A stretch of DNA of 64,000 nucleotides from Betaproteobacteria bacterium Ga0077527. GTDB taxonomy: Bacteria; Pseudomonadota; Gammaproteobacteria; Burkholderiales; SG8-41. The notes beneath the pieces are model-generated. The model was not told where the DNA came from and made no database searches. It was given only the letters and a program-made list of their open reading frames with translations. Both the position numbers and the translations under genes were made by a program. Location of the stretch: assembly GCA_001464815.1 (NCBI GenBank), contig LNDW01000020.1, positions 186,001 to 250,000 of the forward strand, in the 5' to 3' direction. This document shows positions 25,493-33,417 of the stretch, one piece after another. Within the stretch, counting starts at the first letter, position 1. Each line of letters begins with the position of its first letter.

Positions 25493-26578
25493 TTGAAAAA
25501 GAACAAACCCCTCGGCGTTGCAGTCATCGGTTCGGGACGCATCGGCACGCTGCGTGCGCGGCTTGCCGCAAAACATCCCTCGGTCGGATTTCTCGCGGTG
25601 TCGGATCTCGATGCCGGCAAGGCCAAAGCTCTCGCCGAAACCTCCGGCGCCGATCTGCACTCGACCGACAACTTCGCGCTGATCGAGCACCCCGATGTCA
25701 CCGCGGTGTTCGTGTCCACACCTGAAGGCGAACACGCGGCACCGATCAAGCGCGCTCTGGAACTGGGCAAGCCGGTGCTGGTGGAGAAACCCATCGCCCT
25801 CTCGCTGCGCGACGCCGAGGACATCCTCGCCACGCTGAAAACCACCGGCGGCAAGCTGCGCGTCGGTTACAGCCGCCGCTACAAGGAATGTTTCCTGCGC
25901 GCCAAGGAACAGATGATCCACGGCCGCCTCGGCCAGGTCACCGGCGGGCTGGCCCGCGTCTACAACTCGCGTGCCCAGGCCTTCTCGATCCTGAAACGCG
26001 ACCCGCACGCGACACCGGTGCTGGACGTGCTGACCTATTACGTCGATCTGATGTGCTGGTTTCTCGAAGGCAATCCTCCGGTGGAAATCGTCGCCCGCGG
26101 CCAGAAGGGCATCTTCCGCGAGGCCGGCTACGGCGCTGATGATGTGACCTGGGCCATCGTCACCTTCGCCGACGGCGCGGTGGTCAACTTCGGCGTCAGC
26201 TACGCGCTGCCGGCGAAATACCCGACCCTGGGCCAGTCCGACCGTGTGGAACTGCTCGGCACCGAAGGCACGATGATCATCGACGACGACCACATGGACC
26301 ATGTGCTGTATTCGGACAGGGGCATCCCGCACGCCTATGTGCCGGACCACGCGGTGAACATGGCCTTCCTTGGCAGCAACACCGCCGGCGACTGGGCGGT
26401 GGGTGACTTCTGGGGGCCGCTCGCCAACGAAACCCGCGCCTGGCTCGACCATCTGGTCACCGGCCACCCGACTGTGCACACCACGCCGGAACAGGCGATG
26501 GTCAACCTGCAGACCACCATCGCCATCGAACGCTCGGCGCGTGACGGCAAGCCGGTGCGCCTGCCGCTCGAAATCTGA
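25493..26578 (+). CDS. Gfo/Idh/MocA family oxidoreductase, inositol 2-dehydrogenase-like (second)
   Basis: The start is a TTG at 25493 with an ideal GGAGGAG site, giving 361 residues; the track's ATG lies inside the preceding gene. Motifs are VAVIGSGRIGTLRA (NAD binding), LVEKPIALS (EKP) and a DVLTYYVDLMCWFLEG segment in the substrate domain. It resembles myo-inositol 2-dehydrogenase (IolG) more than its upstream paralogue does. Two Gfo/Idh/MocA enzymes in one cluster suggest successive oxidation steps on a polyol or sugar acid. Confidence 0.92.
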   Translation: MKKNKPLGVAVIGSGRIGTLRARLAAKHPSVGFLAVSDLDAGKAKALAETSGADLHSTDNFALIEHPDVTAVFVSTPEGEHAAPIKRALELGKPVLVEKPIALSLRDAEDILATLKTTGGKLRVGYSRRYKECFLRAKEQMIHGRLGQVTGGLARVYNSRAQAFSILKRDPHATPVLDVLTYYVDLMCWFLEGNPPVEIVARGQKGIFREAGYGADDVTWAIVTFADGAVVNFGVSYALPAKYPTLGQSDRVELLGTEGTMIIDDDHMDHVLYSDRGIPHAYVPDHAVNMAFLGSNTAGDWAVGDFWGPLANETRAWLDHLVTGHPTVHTTPEQAMVNLQTTIAIERSARDGKPVRLPLEI

Positions 26579-26603
26579 CGATAAAAAAACTCCGGAGGAC
26601 CAC

Positions 26604-27569
26604 ATGAAAAAAATACTGCCGGCCCTGGCCGCCGCATGCTTCGCTGTGCCCGTAACCCAGGCCCAGGACTATCCCAACCGCCCGGTGCGGATGATTTCAC
26701 CAAACCCGCCCGGCGGCGCCAACGACACCATCGGCCGCATCGTCGCCACCAAGATCGGTGAAATGCTCGGCCAGCCGATGGTGATCGACAACCGCGGCGG
26801 CGCCGGCGGCACGCTGGGTGCAGAAATCGCCGCCAAGTCCAATCCGGATGGCTACACCCTGCTCGCCGCCTCGGTATCGACACACTCCTTCTCACCGGCG
26901 CTGAAGGACAAACTCAATTACGAACCGGTGAAGGACTTCGCGCCGATCTCGCTGTTCGCAATTTCGCAGAACCTGCTGGTCGCCAATCCCTCGTTGCGGG
27001 TGAATACCGTCGCGGAACTGCTGGCCCTGGCCAAAGCCAAGCCCAAGCTCAACTACGCCTCGGGCGGCACCGGCTCGACCAGCCATTACGCGATCGCACT
27101 GTTCGTGCACCGCGCCGGCATCGACAAGATCACGGTACACGTGCCATACAAGGGCGGCGCACCCTCGGTCGCGGCGACGATGGCCGGCGAGACTCAGTTC
27201 TATTTCGGGCCGATGGCGAGCATGACTTCGCAGGTGCAGGCCGGCAAACTGCGCGCGCTTGCGGTGGGCGGCCTGAAGCGTTCGCCGACACTACCGGATG
27301 TGCCCACGGTTGCCGAATCCGGGGTGCCGACCTATCAGTCCTTCGGCTGGTTCGGCCTGATGGCGCCGGCAAAAACACCGCGTCCGGTGCTGCAGAAACT
27401 GCACAAGGCCACACTCAGCGCGATGGCTTCGGCCGATGTCGGGCAGAAATTCCTCAGCCTCGGTGTTGATCCGGTGACCAACTCGCCGGAGGAATTCTCG
27501 AAGTTTGTCGCCGACCAGCTGGTCCGCTACAAGGCCGCGGTGAAAGAGCTCGGCATCACTGCCGACTGA
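26604..27569 (+). CDS. Bug family (TctC-like) substrate-binding protein
   Basis: The ATG at 26604, after a CGGAGGAC ribosome site, gives 321 residues with a signal peptide (LAAACFAVPVTQA). The mature start is QDYPNRPVRMISPNPPGGANDTIGR, typical of Bug receptors, with VIDNRGGAGGTLG as the ligand loop. It is the last gene of the GntR cluster and likely binds the substrate that the cluster degrades. No TctAB permease is encoded nearby. A long hairpin follows the stop. Confidence 0.93.
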   Translation: MKKILPALAAACFAVPVTQAQDYPNRPVRMISPNPPGGANDTIGRIVATKIGEMLGQPMVIDNRGGAGGTLGAEIAAKSNPDGYTLLAASVSTHSFSPALKDKLNYEPVKDFAPISLFAISQNLLVANPSLRVNTVAELLALAKAKPKLNYASGGTGSTSHYAIALFVHRAGIDKITVHVPYKGGAPSVAATMAGETQFYFGPMASMTSQVQAGKLRALAVGGLKRSPTLPDVPTVAESGVPTYQSFGWFGLMAPAKTPRPVLQKLHKATLSAMASADVGQKFLSLGVDPVTNSPEEFSKFVADQLVRYKAAVKELGITAD

Positions 27570-27583
27570 ATTCCCGTCCAGAG

Positions 27584-27624
27584 CCTGTCTCAAAACCTGC
27601 CGAGCGCAGGCGTTTTGAGGCAGG
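27584..27624. terminator. Long hairpin between Bug and HIT genes
   Basis: CCTGTCTCAAAAC pairs with GTTTTGAGGCAGG (12 of 13 positions), with an inner CCTGC/GCAGG stem. It separates two convergent genes and likely terminates both, though it may also be a repeat-derived palindrome. Confidence 0.65.
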
Positions 27625-27626
27625 TT

Positions 27627-27971
27627 CTAGCCCGGTGGCCAGTGCAGCGGCCTTCCGGCGAGTATATGCAGGTGCAGATGAAACACCGTCTGCCCTGCCT
27701 CCGCGCCGTTGTTGATCACCAGCCTGAACGCATCACCCACACCCAGCTGGCGGGCGACCTTGCCTGCGGCCAGCATCATGTGGCCCAGCAGCGCCTGATC
27801 AGGCGCTGCTGCGTCGGCCAGCTTCGGAATCTCCTGCTTCGGGATCAGCAGCACATGCACCGGTGCCTGGGGGTTGATGTCGCGAAAGGCCAGACACATC
27901 TCGTCTTCGTAAACGATGTCGGCCGGAATCTCACGGGCGATGATTTTGCTGAACAGTGTGGGCATGGCCAT
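27627..27971 (-). CDS. HIT family protein (HinT-like nucleoside phosphoramidase)
   Basis: The 114-residue protein has the histidine triad HLHLHILAG near its C-terminus and the usual N-terminal CLAFRDINPQAPVHVLLIPK. HinT-type proteins hydrolyse adenosine phosphoramidates and acyl-AMPs. The ATG at 27971 follows GGAGACC; an alternative ATG lies two codons inside. It is convergent with the Bug gene and monocistronic. Confidence 0.93.
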   Translation of the reverse strand: MAMPTLFSKIIAREIPADIVYEDEMCLAFRDINPQAPVHVLLIPKQEIPKLADAAAPDQALLGHMMLAAGKVARQLGVGDAFRLVINNGAEAGQTVFHLHLHILAGRPLHWPPG

Positions 27972-28064
27972 GGTCTCCAGGAACAGTTTCAGCCCGATGA
28001 TAAGCGGCTTCCGCCCTTTTCAGCAGGTACAAGGTGAGTGGCCACAAACTATGCGTAAAATTTC

Positions 28065-28087
28065 AAGTATTTGATTTTATTGATAAA
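28065..28087. repeat. Dispersed AT-rich intergenic motif, divergent copy
   Basis: Read on the minus strand (TTTATCAATAAAATCAAATA) it resembles copies A and B but diverges in the last third. It lies in the 312-nt gap upstream of the phasin gene, which otherwise holds the phasin promoter and its operator-like repeats. Confidence 0.45.
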
Positions 28088-28144
28088 TAACATAAAACCT
28101 GCTGATTGGAGCCTCGGCCAGAGCTAAATCCGAGATTATTATGC

Positions 28145-28226
28145 TGCACTGCAAAATATTTTTTGGCCAAAGTCTTGACTTGGCTTCAAGCGCCCTTATA
28201 ATTTGAATTGTGCGGCGCAATATATT
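28145..28226 (+). promoter_or_regulatory. Phasin promoter with two operator-like repeats
   Basis: A near-consensus sigma-70 promoter is visible: TTGACT at 28175, a 16-bp spacer, and TATAAT at 28197. It is flanked by two copies of TGC-N3-GCAAnATATT, one upstream (28145) and one just past the expected transcription start (28211), matching at 12 of 16 positions. The TGC-N3-GCA core resembles reported binding sites of the PHA-responsive repressor PhaR. Promoter confidence is high, PhaR assignment moderate. Confidence 0.7.
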
Positions 28227-28283
28227 TCGGGCGCCTAGATAGCAGTGACCTCATTAATTAACTGTTTTTAAAGGAGAATCACC

Positions 28284-28832
28284 ATGTTTCAGACTCCGGA
28301 ACAACTTATTGCACTGAACAAAGCCAACCTCGAAGCCGCGATGAAATTTGCTGGCGTAGCGATTGGTGGCGCCGAGAAAATGATCGACCTGCAACTGAAA
28401 GCCGCCAAGACCGCATTCGCAGACAGCTTCGAAGGCGCGAAAGCCGTGGCTTCGGTCAAGGATCTGCAGCAGTTCTCCTCGCTGAAAGACAGCCTGGCCC
28501 AGCCGTCGCTCGAAAAAGCCACCGCCTACGCCAAAAGCATCTACGACGTCGCCACCGAAACCCAAGCCGAATTCGGCAAGCTGGTTGAAGCGCAAGTCGC
28601 CGAGTTCAACAAGGAACTGGTGTCGGGCCTCGACAAGATGATCAAAACCGCCCCGGCGGGTTCGGAAGTCGGCATCGCCGCAGTCAAGTCGGGCATTGCC
28701 GCCGTCAACTCGGCCTACGACAACCTGACCAAGGTCGCCAAGCAGTTCGCGCAAGCCAGCCAGTCGAACTTCGAAGCCGCCGCTACGCAAGCCACTGCCT
28801 CGGTGAAAAAGGCCGGCAAGAAAGCCGCCTAA
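28284..28832 (+). CDS. phaP: Phasin family protein
   Basis: The 182-residue, Ala- and Lys-rich, all-helical protein matches Phasin_2 of Burkholderiales (MFQTPEQLIALNKANLEAAMKFAG... and a tail ASVKKAGKKAA). Phasins coat polyhydroxyalkanoate granules and control their size and number. It stands alone behind a strong promoter with repressor-like repeats and an AAAGGAGAATC ribosome site, and ends at a textbook terminator. This suggests high expression when the storage polymer accumulates. Confidence 0.93.
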   Translation: MFQTPEQLIALNKANLEAAMKFAGVAIGGAEKMIDLQLKAAKTAFADSFEGAKAVASVKDLQQFSSLKDSLAQPSLEKATAYAKSIYDVATETQAEFGKLVEAQVAEFNKELVSGLDKMIKTAPAGSEVGIAAVKSGIAAVNSAYDNLTKVAKQFAQASQSNFEAAATQATASVKKAGKKAA

Positions 28833-28856
28833 GCTTCAGCACAGGCAGGCAGCAGC

Positions 28857-28887
28857 AAAAAGCCCCGGAGAAATCCGGGGCTTTTTT
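28857..28887 (+). terminator. Rho-independent terminator of the phasin gene
   Basis: AAAAGCCCCGGA and TCCGGGGCTTTT form a perfect stem around a GAAA tetraloop, followed by TTTTTT. It is 24 nt beyond the phasin stop. Confidence 0.92.
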
Positions 28888-28953
28888 CATGGCACCAGGT
28901 AATGACCTGTTTTTTTCCCTCTGCGCTCTGCATATGTCACCCCACACTGCTGT

Positions 28954-29697
28954 TCATGCCGCTGTCCACGGAAAACCCAACGCGCTGACCCCGGCCTTCA
29001 GCAACGCGATCGCCTCCTCAACACGCGCTGCATCGCCACGCACGCCGAGCTCGATGAAACGCTCCGGCGTCACCCGCGGCAGGCTGAACACTTTGAGGCC
29101 TGGATATTTCGCCAGGCATTCGTTCATCAGCTCGATCAGCTGGCTCTCGCCGGCCTCGCGCACAATGATCGCCGCCTCCACAGCGCCAACCGCCACGGCA
29201 TCGCGGTACACGTGATCGAGCACCCAGGCCATCATCGGCCAGGACATCTCCGGGAAGCCCGGCAGGAAATGGTGGCGGCCCACGGTAAAGCCCGGGATGC
29301 GGTTGTAAGGATTGGGGATGATCGAGGCGCCCTGTGGAAACTCGCCCATCATCAACCGTTGCGGCGTCACCCCCTTCGGATCATCGACAAAACGCGCACG
29401 GATCTCGGCCTCGGCTTCGGGATGCAGCAGCAGCGCCACGCCAGCGGCGCGCGCCGCGCATTGCCGGGTGTGATCGTCAGGTGTGGCACCGATGCCGCCA
29501 AAACTGAACACCACATCCTCACCCGCCAGCGTACGCCGCAGTGTCGTGGTGATCAGCTCCGGATCATCTCCCAGGTATTGCGCCCAGGACAGCTCCAGCC
29601 CGCGCTCGGCGAGCAGCGAGATCACCTTCGCCATGTGTTTGTCCTGGCGTTTGCCAGACAGGATTTCGTCACCGATGATGATGGCCGCGAATTTCAA
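28954..29697 (-). CDS. CinA-like molybdopterin-binding-fold protein
   Basis: The 247-residue protein opens with AAIIIGDEILSGKRQDKH and contains DVVFSFGGIGATPDDHTRQC, both hallmarks of the N-terminal (MoCF_BD) domain of CinA. The C-terminal nicotinamide-deamidase domain is absent, so it is a stand-alone N-terminal type. In other bacteria this domain relates to ADP-ribose pyrophosphatase activity, but function here is uncertain. The start is a TTG at 29697 with GGAG 7 nt upstream; it overlaps the stop of a 70-codon repeat-bearing ORF. Confidence 0.86.
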   Translation of the reverse strand: MKFAAIIIGDEILSGKRQDKHMAKVISLLAERGLELSWAQYLGDDPELITTTLRRTLAGEDVVFSFGGIGATPDDHTRQCAARAAGVALLLHPEAEAEIRARFVDDPKGVTPQRLMMGEFPQGASIIPNPYNRIPGFTVGRHHFLPGFPEMSWPMMAWVLDHVYRDAVAVGAVEAAIIVREAGESQLIELMNECLAKYPGLKVFSLPRVTPERFIELGVRGDAARVEEAIALLKAGVSALGFPWTAA

Positions 29698-29783
29698 TAC
29701 AGGCTCCAGTCAAAAAACATTGAAAGAACCGTGACGCCCCGAGAACCGTAGCGAGCACCGCCGGGCAAGGGGCACGGAGTCCT

Positions 29784-29862
29784 CCAAGAGGACTTGCTTC
29801 GCAGCGCCCCCCAAGAGGACTTGCTTCGCAGCGCCCCCCAAGAGGACTTGCTTCGCAGCGCG
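29784..29862. repeat. Tandem repeat, three units of 27 bp
   Basis: The unit beginning CCAAGAGGACTTGCTTCGCA occurs at 29784, 29811 and 29838. Because 27 is a multiple of three, the minus-strand frame reads a 9-residue repeat ALRSKSSWG. A single degenerate copy (AGGAGGACTTGCTGCGCAGC) lies near 55894. It occupies much of the 252-nt gap between the CBS and CinA-like genes. Confidence 0.85.
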
Positions 29863-29949
29863 CTGAAGTCGAGACATATCGTGACGGAAGGCGAGACTTC
29901 GAGCACCGCGCGACGCCGCCCTGGCAGTGCGCAGCAGGTTGTCGGGGCT

Positions 29950-30378
29950 TCAGGAGTGGATGTAGCTTTCGAGCTGCTGAATGGTCATCTGCTGTTCGGC
30001 AATCACTTCCTTGACCAGGTCACCGATGGACAGCATGCCAATGACCTTGCCGCCATCAAGCACCGGCAGGTGGCGGATGCGCTTGCCGCTCATCAGCCCC
30101 ATGCATTCGTCCACGGTCTGCTTCGGCCCGACACAGACCACCTTGTCGGACATGATTTCGCTGACCGCAAGATCGTGCGAGGATTTACCGAGCAGGATCA
30201 CCTTGCGCGCGTAGTCGCGTTCGGAAATGATGCCACGCAGCTTGTCGCCCTCCATCACCAGCAGCGCGCCACAGTTTTTTTCGGCCATCATTTTCAGCGC
30301 ATCGAAAACGCTGGACTGCGGAGCCACTGACCAAACGCTGCCGCCCTTGCCCTGCAACAACTGGCTGACTGTTCTCAT
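29950..30378 (-). CDS. CBS domain-containing protein
   Basis: The 142-residue protein consists of a CBS pair: SVWSVAPQSSVFDALKMMAEKNCGALLVMEGDKLRGIISERDYAR and a second unit ending HLPVLDGGKVIGMLSIGDLVKEVI. Such stand-alone CBS pairs bind adenine nucleotides and act as energy or redox sensors. It is on the same strand as the CinA-like gene but separated by the 27-bp repeats. The regulated partner is not evident. Confidence 0.92.
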   Translation of the reverse strand: MRTVSQLLQGKGGSVWSVAPQSSVFDALKMMAEKNCGALLVMEGDKLRGIISERDYARKVILLGKSSHDLAVSEIMSDKVVCVGPKQTVDECMGLMSGKRIRHLPVLDGGKVIGMLSIGDLVKEVIAEQQMTIQQLESYIHS

Positions 30379-30459
30379 GCCCCCCTCCTCGACGAGAAAC
30401 CGGACACGCCGGCCGGAATTCAGTCTACCGAATTCCGCAGGCGGTGCAACGGCTACTGA

Positions 30460-31446
30460 TCAGTGCGCGGCGATGGCGTCCGCTTTCTGCAACAGGTTTT
30501 GCGCCATGCGGATGTTGGCGATATCCACCAAACGGCCATCGACCTGCACCGCGCCCTTGCCCTCGCGGGCGGCCTGGGCCATCGCTTCGACAATGCGTCG
30601 GGCCTTGGCGACTTCTTCCGGTGACGGGCTGAACACCGCGTTGGCGGCCTCGATCTGCGTCGGGTGAATAGCCCACTTACCCTCGAAACCCAGCGCCGCG
30701 ACACGGCGTGCGGCGGCCAGATAACCCTCGGGATCCTTGAAATCCCCATAGGGGCCGTCAATCGGACGCAGCCCCCAGGCACGGCAGGCCACCAGCATGC
30801 GCACCTGGGCGGCATGCCAGGGATCGCTCTGGTGAAACTCGCGTTTGCCCGCGGCATCCTTGTCGGACAGCACGCCGTATTCCGGATGCAGGCCGCCGAT
30901 GATGGTGGTGCGGGCGCGGGTCGAGGCGGCAAAATCGCCGGAACCGAAAGCCATCGCCTCGAGCCGGCGGCTGGACTGCGCGATGGTTTCGACGTTGGCC
31001 AGGCCCAGCGCGGTTTCGATCAGCGCCTCGAAGCCGATGCGTTTCTTGCCACCTCCTCCACGGCCCTGCGCGGTCTCGATCTGCGTCACCAGCATGTCCA
31101 GCGCATAGAGATCGGCGGCCACACCGACCTTGGGCACGATCAGCAGGTCGAGGCGCGGGCACTGCTCGACCAAGTCAACCACGTCGCGGTACATGTAATG
31201 GGTATCAAGGCCGTTGATGCGCACCGCCATCACCTTGCGCCCCCAGTCGATGTCGTTCAGTGCGGCAACAACGTTCCTGCGTGCTTGCGGCTTGTCGTCC
31301 GGTGCCACCGCATCCTCGAGATCGAGGAACACCACGTCGGCTGCCGACTTCGCGGCCTTTTCGAAAATCGCGGTATTGATACCCGGCACTGCCAGTTCGG
31401 AGCGGGTCAGCCGCGGTGTTGCCGGTTCGGGTTGCGTAAAGCTCAT
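30460..31446 (-). CDS. HpcH/HpaI aldolase / citrate lyase family CoA-ester lyase
   Basis: The 328-residue protein has the CitE-like opening TRSELAVPGINTAIFEKAAKSAADVVFLDLEDAVAPDDK and the metal-binding Glu/Asp region around FEALIETALGLANVE. It resembles malyl-CoA/citramalyl-CoA lyases, which cleave hydroxyacyl-CoA to acetyl-CoA or glyoxylate plus an acyl partner. It is the last gene of a minus-strand operon starting with dctP and overlaps the previous gene by ATGA. The substrate is not determined. Confidence 0.9.
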   Translation of the reverse strand: MSFTQPEPATPRLTRSELAVPGINTAIFEKAAKSAADVVFLDLEDAVAPDDKPQARRNVVAALNDIDWGRKVMAVRINGLDTHYMYRDVVDLVEQCPRLDLLIVPKVGVAADLYALDMLVTQIETAQGRGGGGKKRIGFEALIETALGLANVETIAQSSRRLEAMAFGSGDFAASTRARTTIIGGLHPEYGVLSDKDAAGKREFHQSDPWHAAQVRMLVACRAWGLRPIDGPYGDFKDPEGYLAAARRVAALGFEGKWAIHPTQIEAANAVFSPSPEEVAKARRIVEAMAQAAREGKGAVQVDGRLVDIANIRMAQNLLQKADAIAAH

Positions 31447-32372
31447 GAAGTCCTCCGGGTTTTATCCTGAAAATCCTGTCCATCCTGTAAATGGCAGTCA
31501 GCTTTTGCCGACATCTGCTCGAGCACGGTAATCAGCGCCGCGAGGTCATCACGGCCGCGATCCTGCGCCATCAGCGCATTGATCTGCTGCAGCACCAGCG
31601 CCGCGGCCGGTGCCGGCACCTTCGAATCGTGGGCCAGCTCGAGCACAATGCCGAGATCCTTGTGGTAAAGCCGGGTGTCGATGCCGTTGGCGAAGTCGCG
31701 CGACACCATGCGGCTGCCGAACACCTCCATCACCCGGCTCGCGGCAACGCCGCCCATCATCACTTCTCGCACCTTGCTCGGATCGGCGCCGAGACGCGCC
31801 GCGAGGTTCAGCGACTCGGCCACACCCTCGGCCGCGACCAGCAGGGCGAGCTGGTTGCAGGCCTTCGCCACCTGCCCGGCACCAATGTCGCCGACGCGGG
31901 TGATGGTCTTGCCCATGCAGGTGAACACCGGCCGCATGCGCTCGAACACCTCGGGCTTGCCGCCGGCCATGATCGACAGCGTCGCCTGCGCGGCACCCAT
32001 CGGCCCGCCTGATACCGGCGCATCGAGCATTTCGATACCCTTCGCCGCCAGCGCCGCAGCCAGCGCACGCGCCACGGTTGGCGAGATGGTTTCCATGTCG
32101 ATGACCACGCTGCCGGCACGCGCGCCGTGGATCACCCCCTGGTCACCGAGCAGCACCTGCTCAACATCAGCCGCGGTGGTGACCATGGTGATCACCACTT
32201 CGCTCGCCGCGGCCAGCGCCGCCGGCGTTTCATGTCGCGCCGCCCCCTCCGCCAGCAGCGGCGCGGCGCTGTCGGCGCGGCGCGCCCAGACACCGACCTG
32301 ATGGCCACCCTTCAGCAGATGTCCCGCCATGTGGCGCCCCATCGCGCCGAGCCCGATGAATCCGATGTTCAA
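31443..32372 (-). CDS. NAD(P)-dependent oxidoreductase, 3-hydroxyisobutyrate dehydrogenase family
   Basis: The 309-residue protein starts MNIGFIGLGAMGRHMAGHLLKGG, the beta-hydroxyacid dehydrogenase NAD motif. It has DAPVSGGPMGAAQATLSIMAGG (substrate site) and the catalytic Lys region AGQVAKACNQL. It likely oxidises a 3-hydroxyacid such as 3-hydroxyisobutyrate, tartronate semialdehyde or L-threonate. The last residues (QDGQDFQDK) are encoded by an ATCCTG intergenic repeat, so the natural C-terminus was probably extended by a repeat. It overlaps the next gene by ATGA. Confidence 0.92.
   Translation of the reverse strand: MNIGFIGLGAMGRHMAGHLLKGGHQVGVWARRADSAAPLLAEGAARHETPAALAAASEVVITMVTTAADVEQVLLGDQGVIHGARAGSVVIDMETISPTVARALAAALAAKGIEMLDAPVSGGPMGAAQATLSIMAGGKPEVFERMRPVFTCMGKTITRVGDIGAGQVAKACNQLALLVAAEGVAESLNLAARLGADPSKVREVMMGGVAASRVMEVFGSRMVSRDFANGIDTRLYHKDLGIVLELAHDSKVPAPAAALVLQQINALMAQDRGRDDLAALITVLEQMSAKADCHLQDGQDFQDKTRRTS
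31464..31492. repeat. ATCCTG intergenic repeat inside a coding tail
   Basis: ATCCTG recurs three times at 9-nt spacing (AAAATCCTGTCCATCCTGTA region). Read on the minus strand it encodes three Gln-Asp pairs at the end of the 3-hydroxyisobutyrate-dehydrogenase-like protein. The same kind of sequence is known as a dispersed repeat in many bacterial genomes. Confidence 0.7.
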
Positions 32373-32382
32373 AACAATCTCC

Positions 32383-33348
32383 TCAGTTGCCGATCCAGCC
32401 GAAAGCCATGATCAGCGGCAAGGTCAGCCAGAACAATATCGTGCTCCAGCCGATCAGCAATGCAGCCGCGGCCGAATCGAGCTTGAAGCGGTCGGCCAGC
32501 AGCAGCGCGGTCATCATTGCCGGTGTGGTGCCCTCGACAATCGCCGCATACTGGGCTTCACCCATCTGGGGATAGATCAGCGGCGCGATCAACCAGACGA
32601 TCAGCGGTGTCAGCAGCAGCTTGATGCCGGCGGTGGCGAGAATTTCGCCGCGCGGCACCAGCTTGCGCCAGGGAATGGTCATGCCGAGCACGAACAGGAT
32701 CACCGGTATCGTCGCCTGGCCGATGAACTGCGTGGCCTTGACCAACGGCTGGTAAGTCAGGTCGAGCTGCTGGCAGGCAAAACCGGCGAGGAAGGCCCAG
32801 ATCGGCGGCATCGTGAGCATCACGCCGATCACCGAGGGCCGGTCGGTGTCGCGGTCATGTGAGCCGAGGCGCGTGGCGATCCACACCCCCAGCGTCCACA
32901 CCAGCGGCATCGTCATCAACATGTCGTTGAACACCGCATAACGCAGTGCCTCGGCACCGAAAAAAAACACCAGCACCGGAGCGCCGATGTTGAAGGTGTT
33001 GCCGAACATGCCGCCGAGCATCAGCGCGGCGCGGGTCTGGTCGGTGAGCTGCGGCCACAACGGCAACCGATACAGCAGCACATACAGCACGGCAGCAGAA
33101 GCCAGCGAGCCGATGCCGACCAGCAGCGGCACCGACAACAGGTCGCGGCTGATCGGCGTGGTGGAGGCGACCGCAAACAGGATGCTTGGATAAAACAGAT
33201 ACATCACCAGCCGGTTCAGGTCCGAACGCAACTGCTCGACGTTGGTGTCTGGAAAAAACCGCGGCCACAACGCACCGGCGCAGACCAGCAGCGACAGCGG
33301 CAGCATCACCTGCACCATCAGGTCAAACAGCTGGGTGAAGTAATTCAT
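32383..33348 (-). CDS. AEC family transporter
   Basis: The 321-residue protein has about ten TM segments in the auxin-efflux-carrier pattern: two five-helix halves, with GGMFGNTFNIGAPVLVFFFG and an N-terminal LPLSLLVCAGAL. Bacterial AEC proteins include malonate, malate and other dicarboxylate carriers. It is 10 nt upstream of the 3-hydroxyacid dehydrogenase gene within the operon, so a second route for an acid substrate or product is likely. Substrate is not assignable. Confidence 0.9.
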   Translation of the reverse strand: MNYFTQLFDLMVQVMLPLSLLVCAGALWPRFFPDTNVEQLRSDLNRLVMYLFYPSILFAVASTTPISRDLLSVPLLVGIGSLASAAVLYVLLYRLPLWPQLTDQTRAALMLGGMFGNTFNIGAPVLVFFFGAEALRYAVFNDMLMTMPLVWTLGVWIATRLGSHDRDTDRPSVIGVMLTMPPIWAFLAGFACQQLDLTYQPLVKATQFIGQATIPVILFVLGMTIPWRKLVPRGEILATAGIKLLLTPLIVWLIAPLIYPQMGEAQYAAIVEGTTPAMMTALLLADRFKLDSAAAALLIGWSTILFWLTLPLIMAFGWIGN

Positions 33349-33377
33349 CGCTCTGGCTGGCCGCCGATAATTGGTAA

Positions 33378-33403
33378 TTTATTCAATAAAAACAATTGCT
33401 TAT
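33378..33403. repeat. Dispersed AT-rich intergenic motif, copy B
   Basis: It contains the exact 22-bp segment shared with copy A at 1481. It lies between the AEC transporter start and the 2-hydroxyacid dehydrogenase stop, where an internal operon promoter could sit. On the minus strand TTGTTT, a 17-bp gap and AATTAT are compatible with a sigma-70 promoter for the AEC gene. Confidence 0.6.
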
Positions 33404-33417
33404 GTGCTATTTATGCT

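Noticed and set aside
29784-29862. CRISPR array
   Set aside because: The units are directly adjacent with no spacers between them and no cas genes are nearby.
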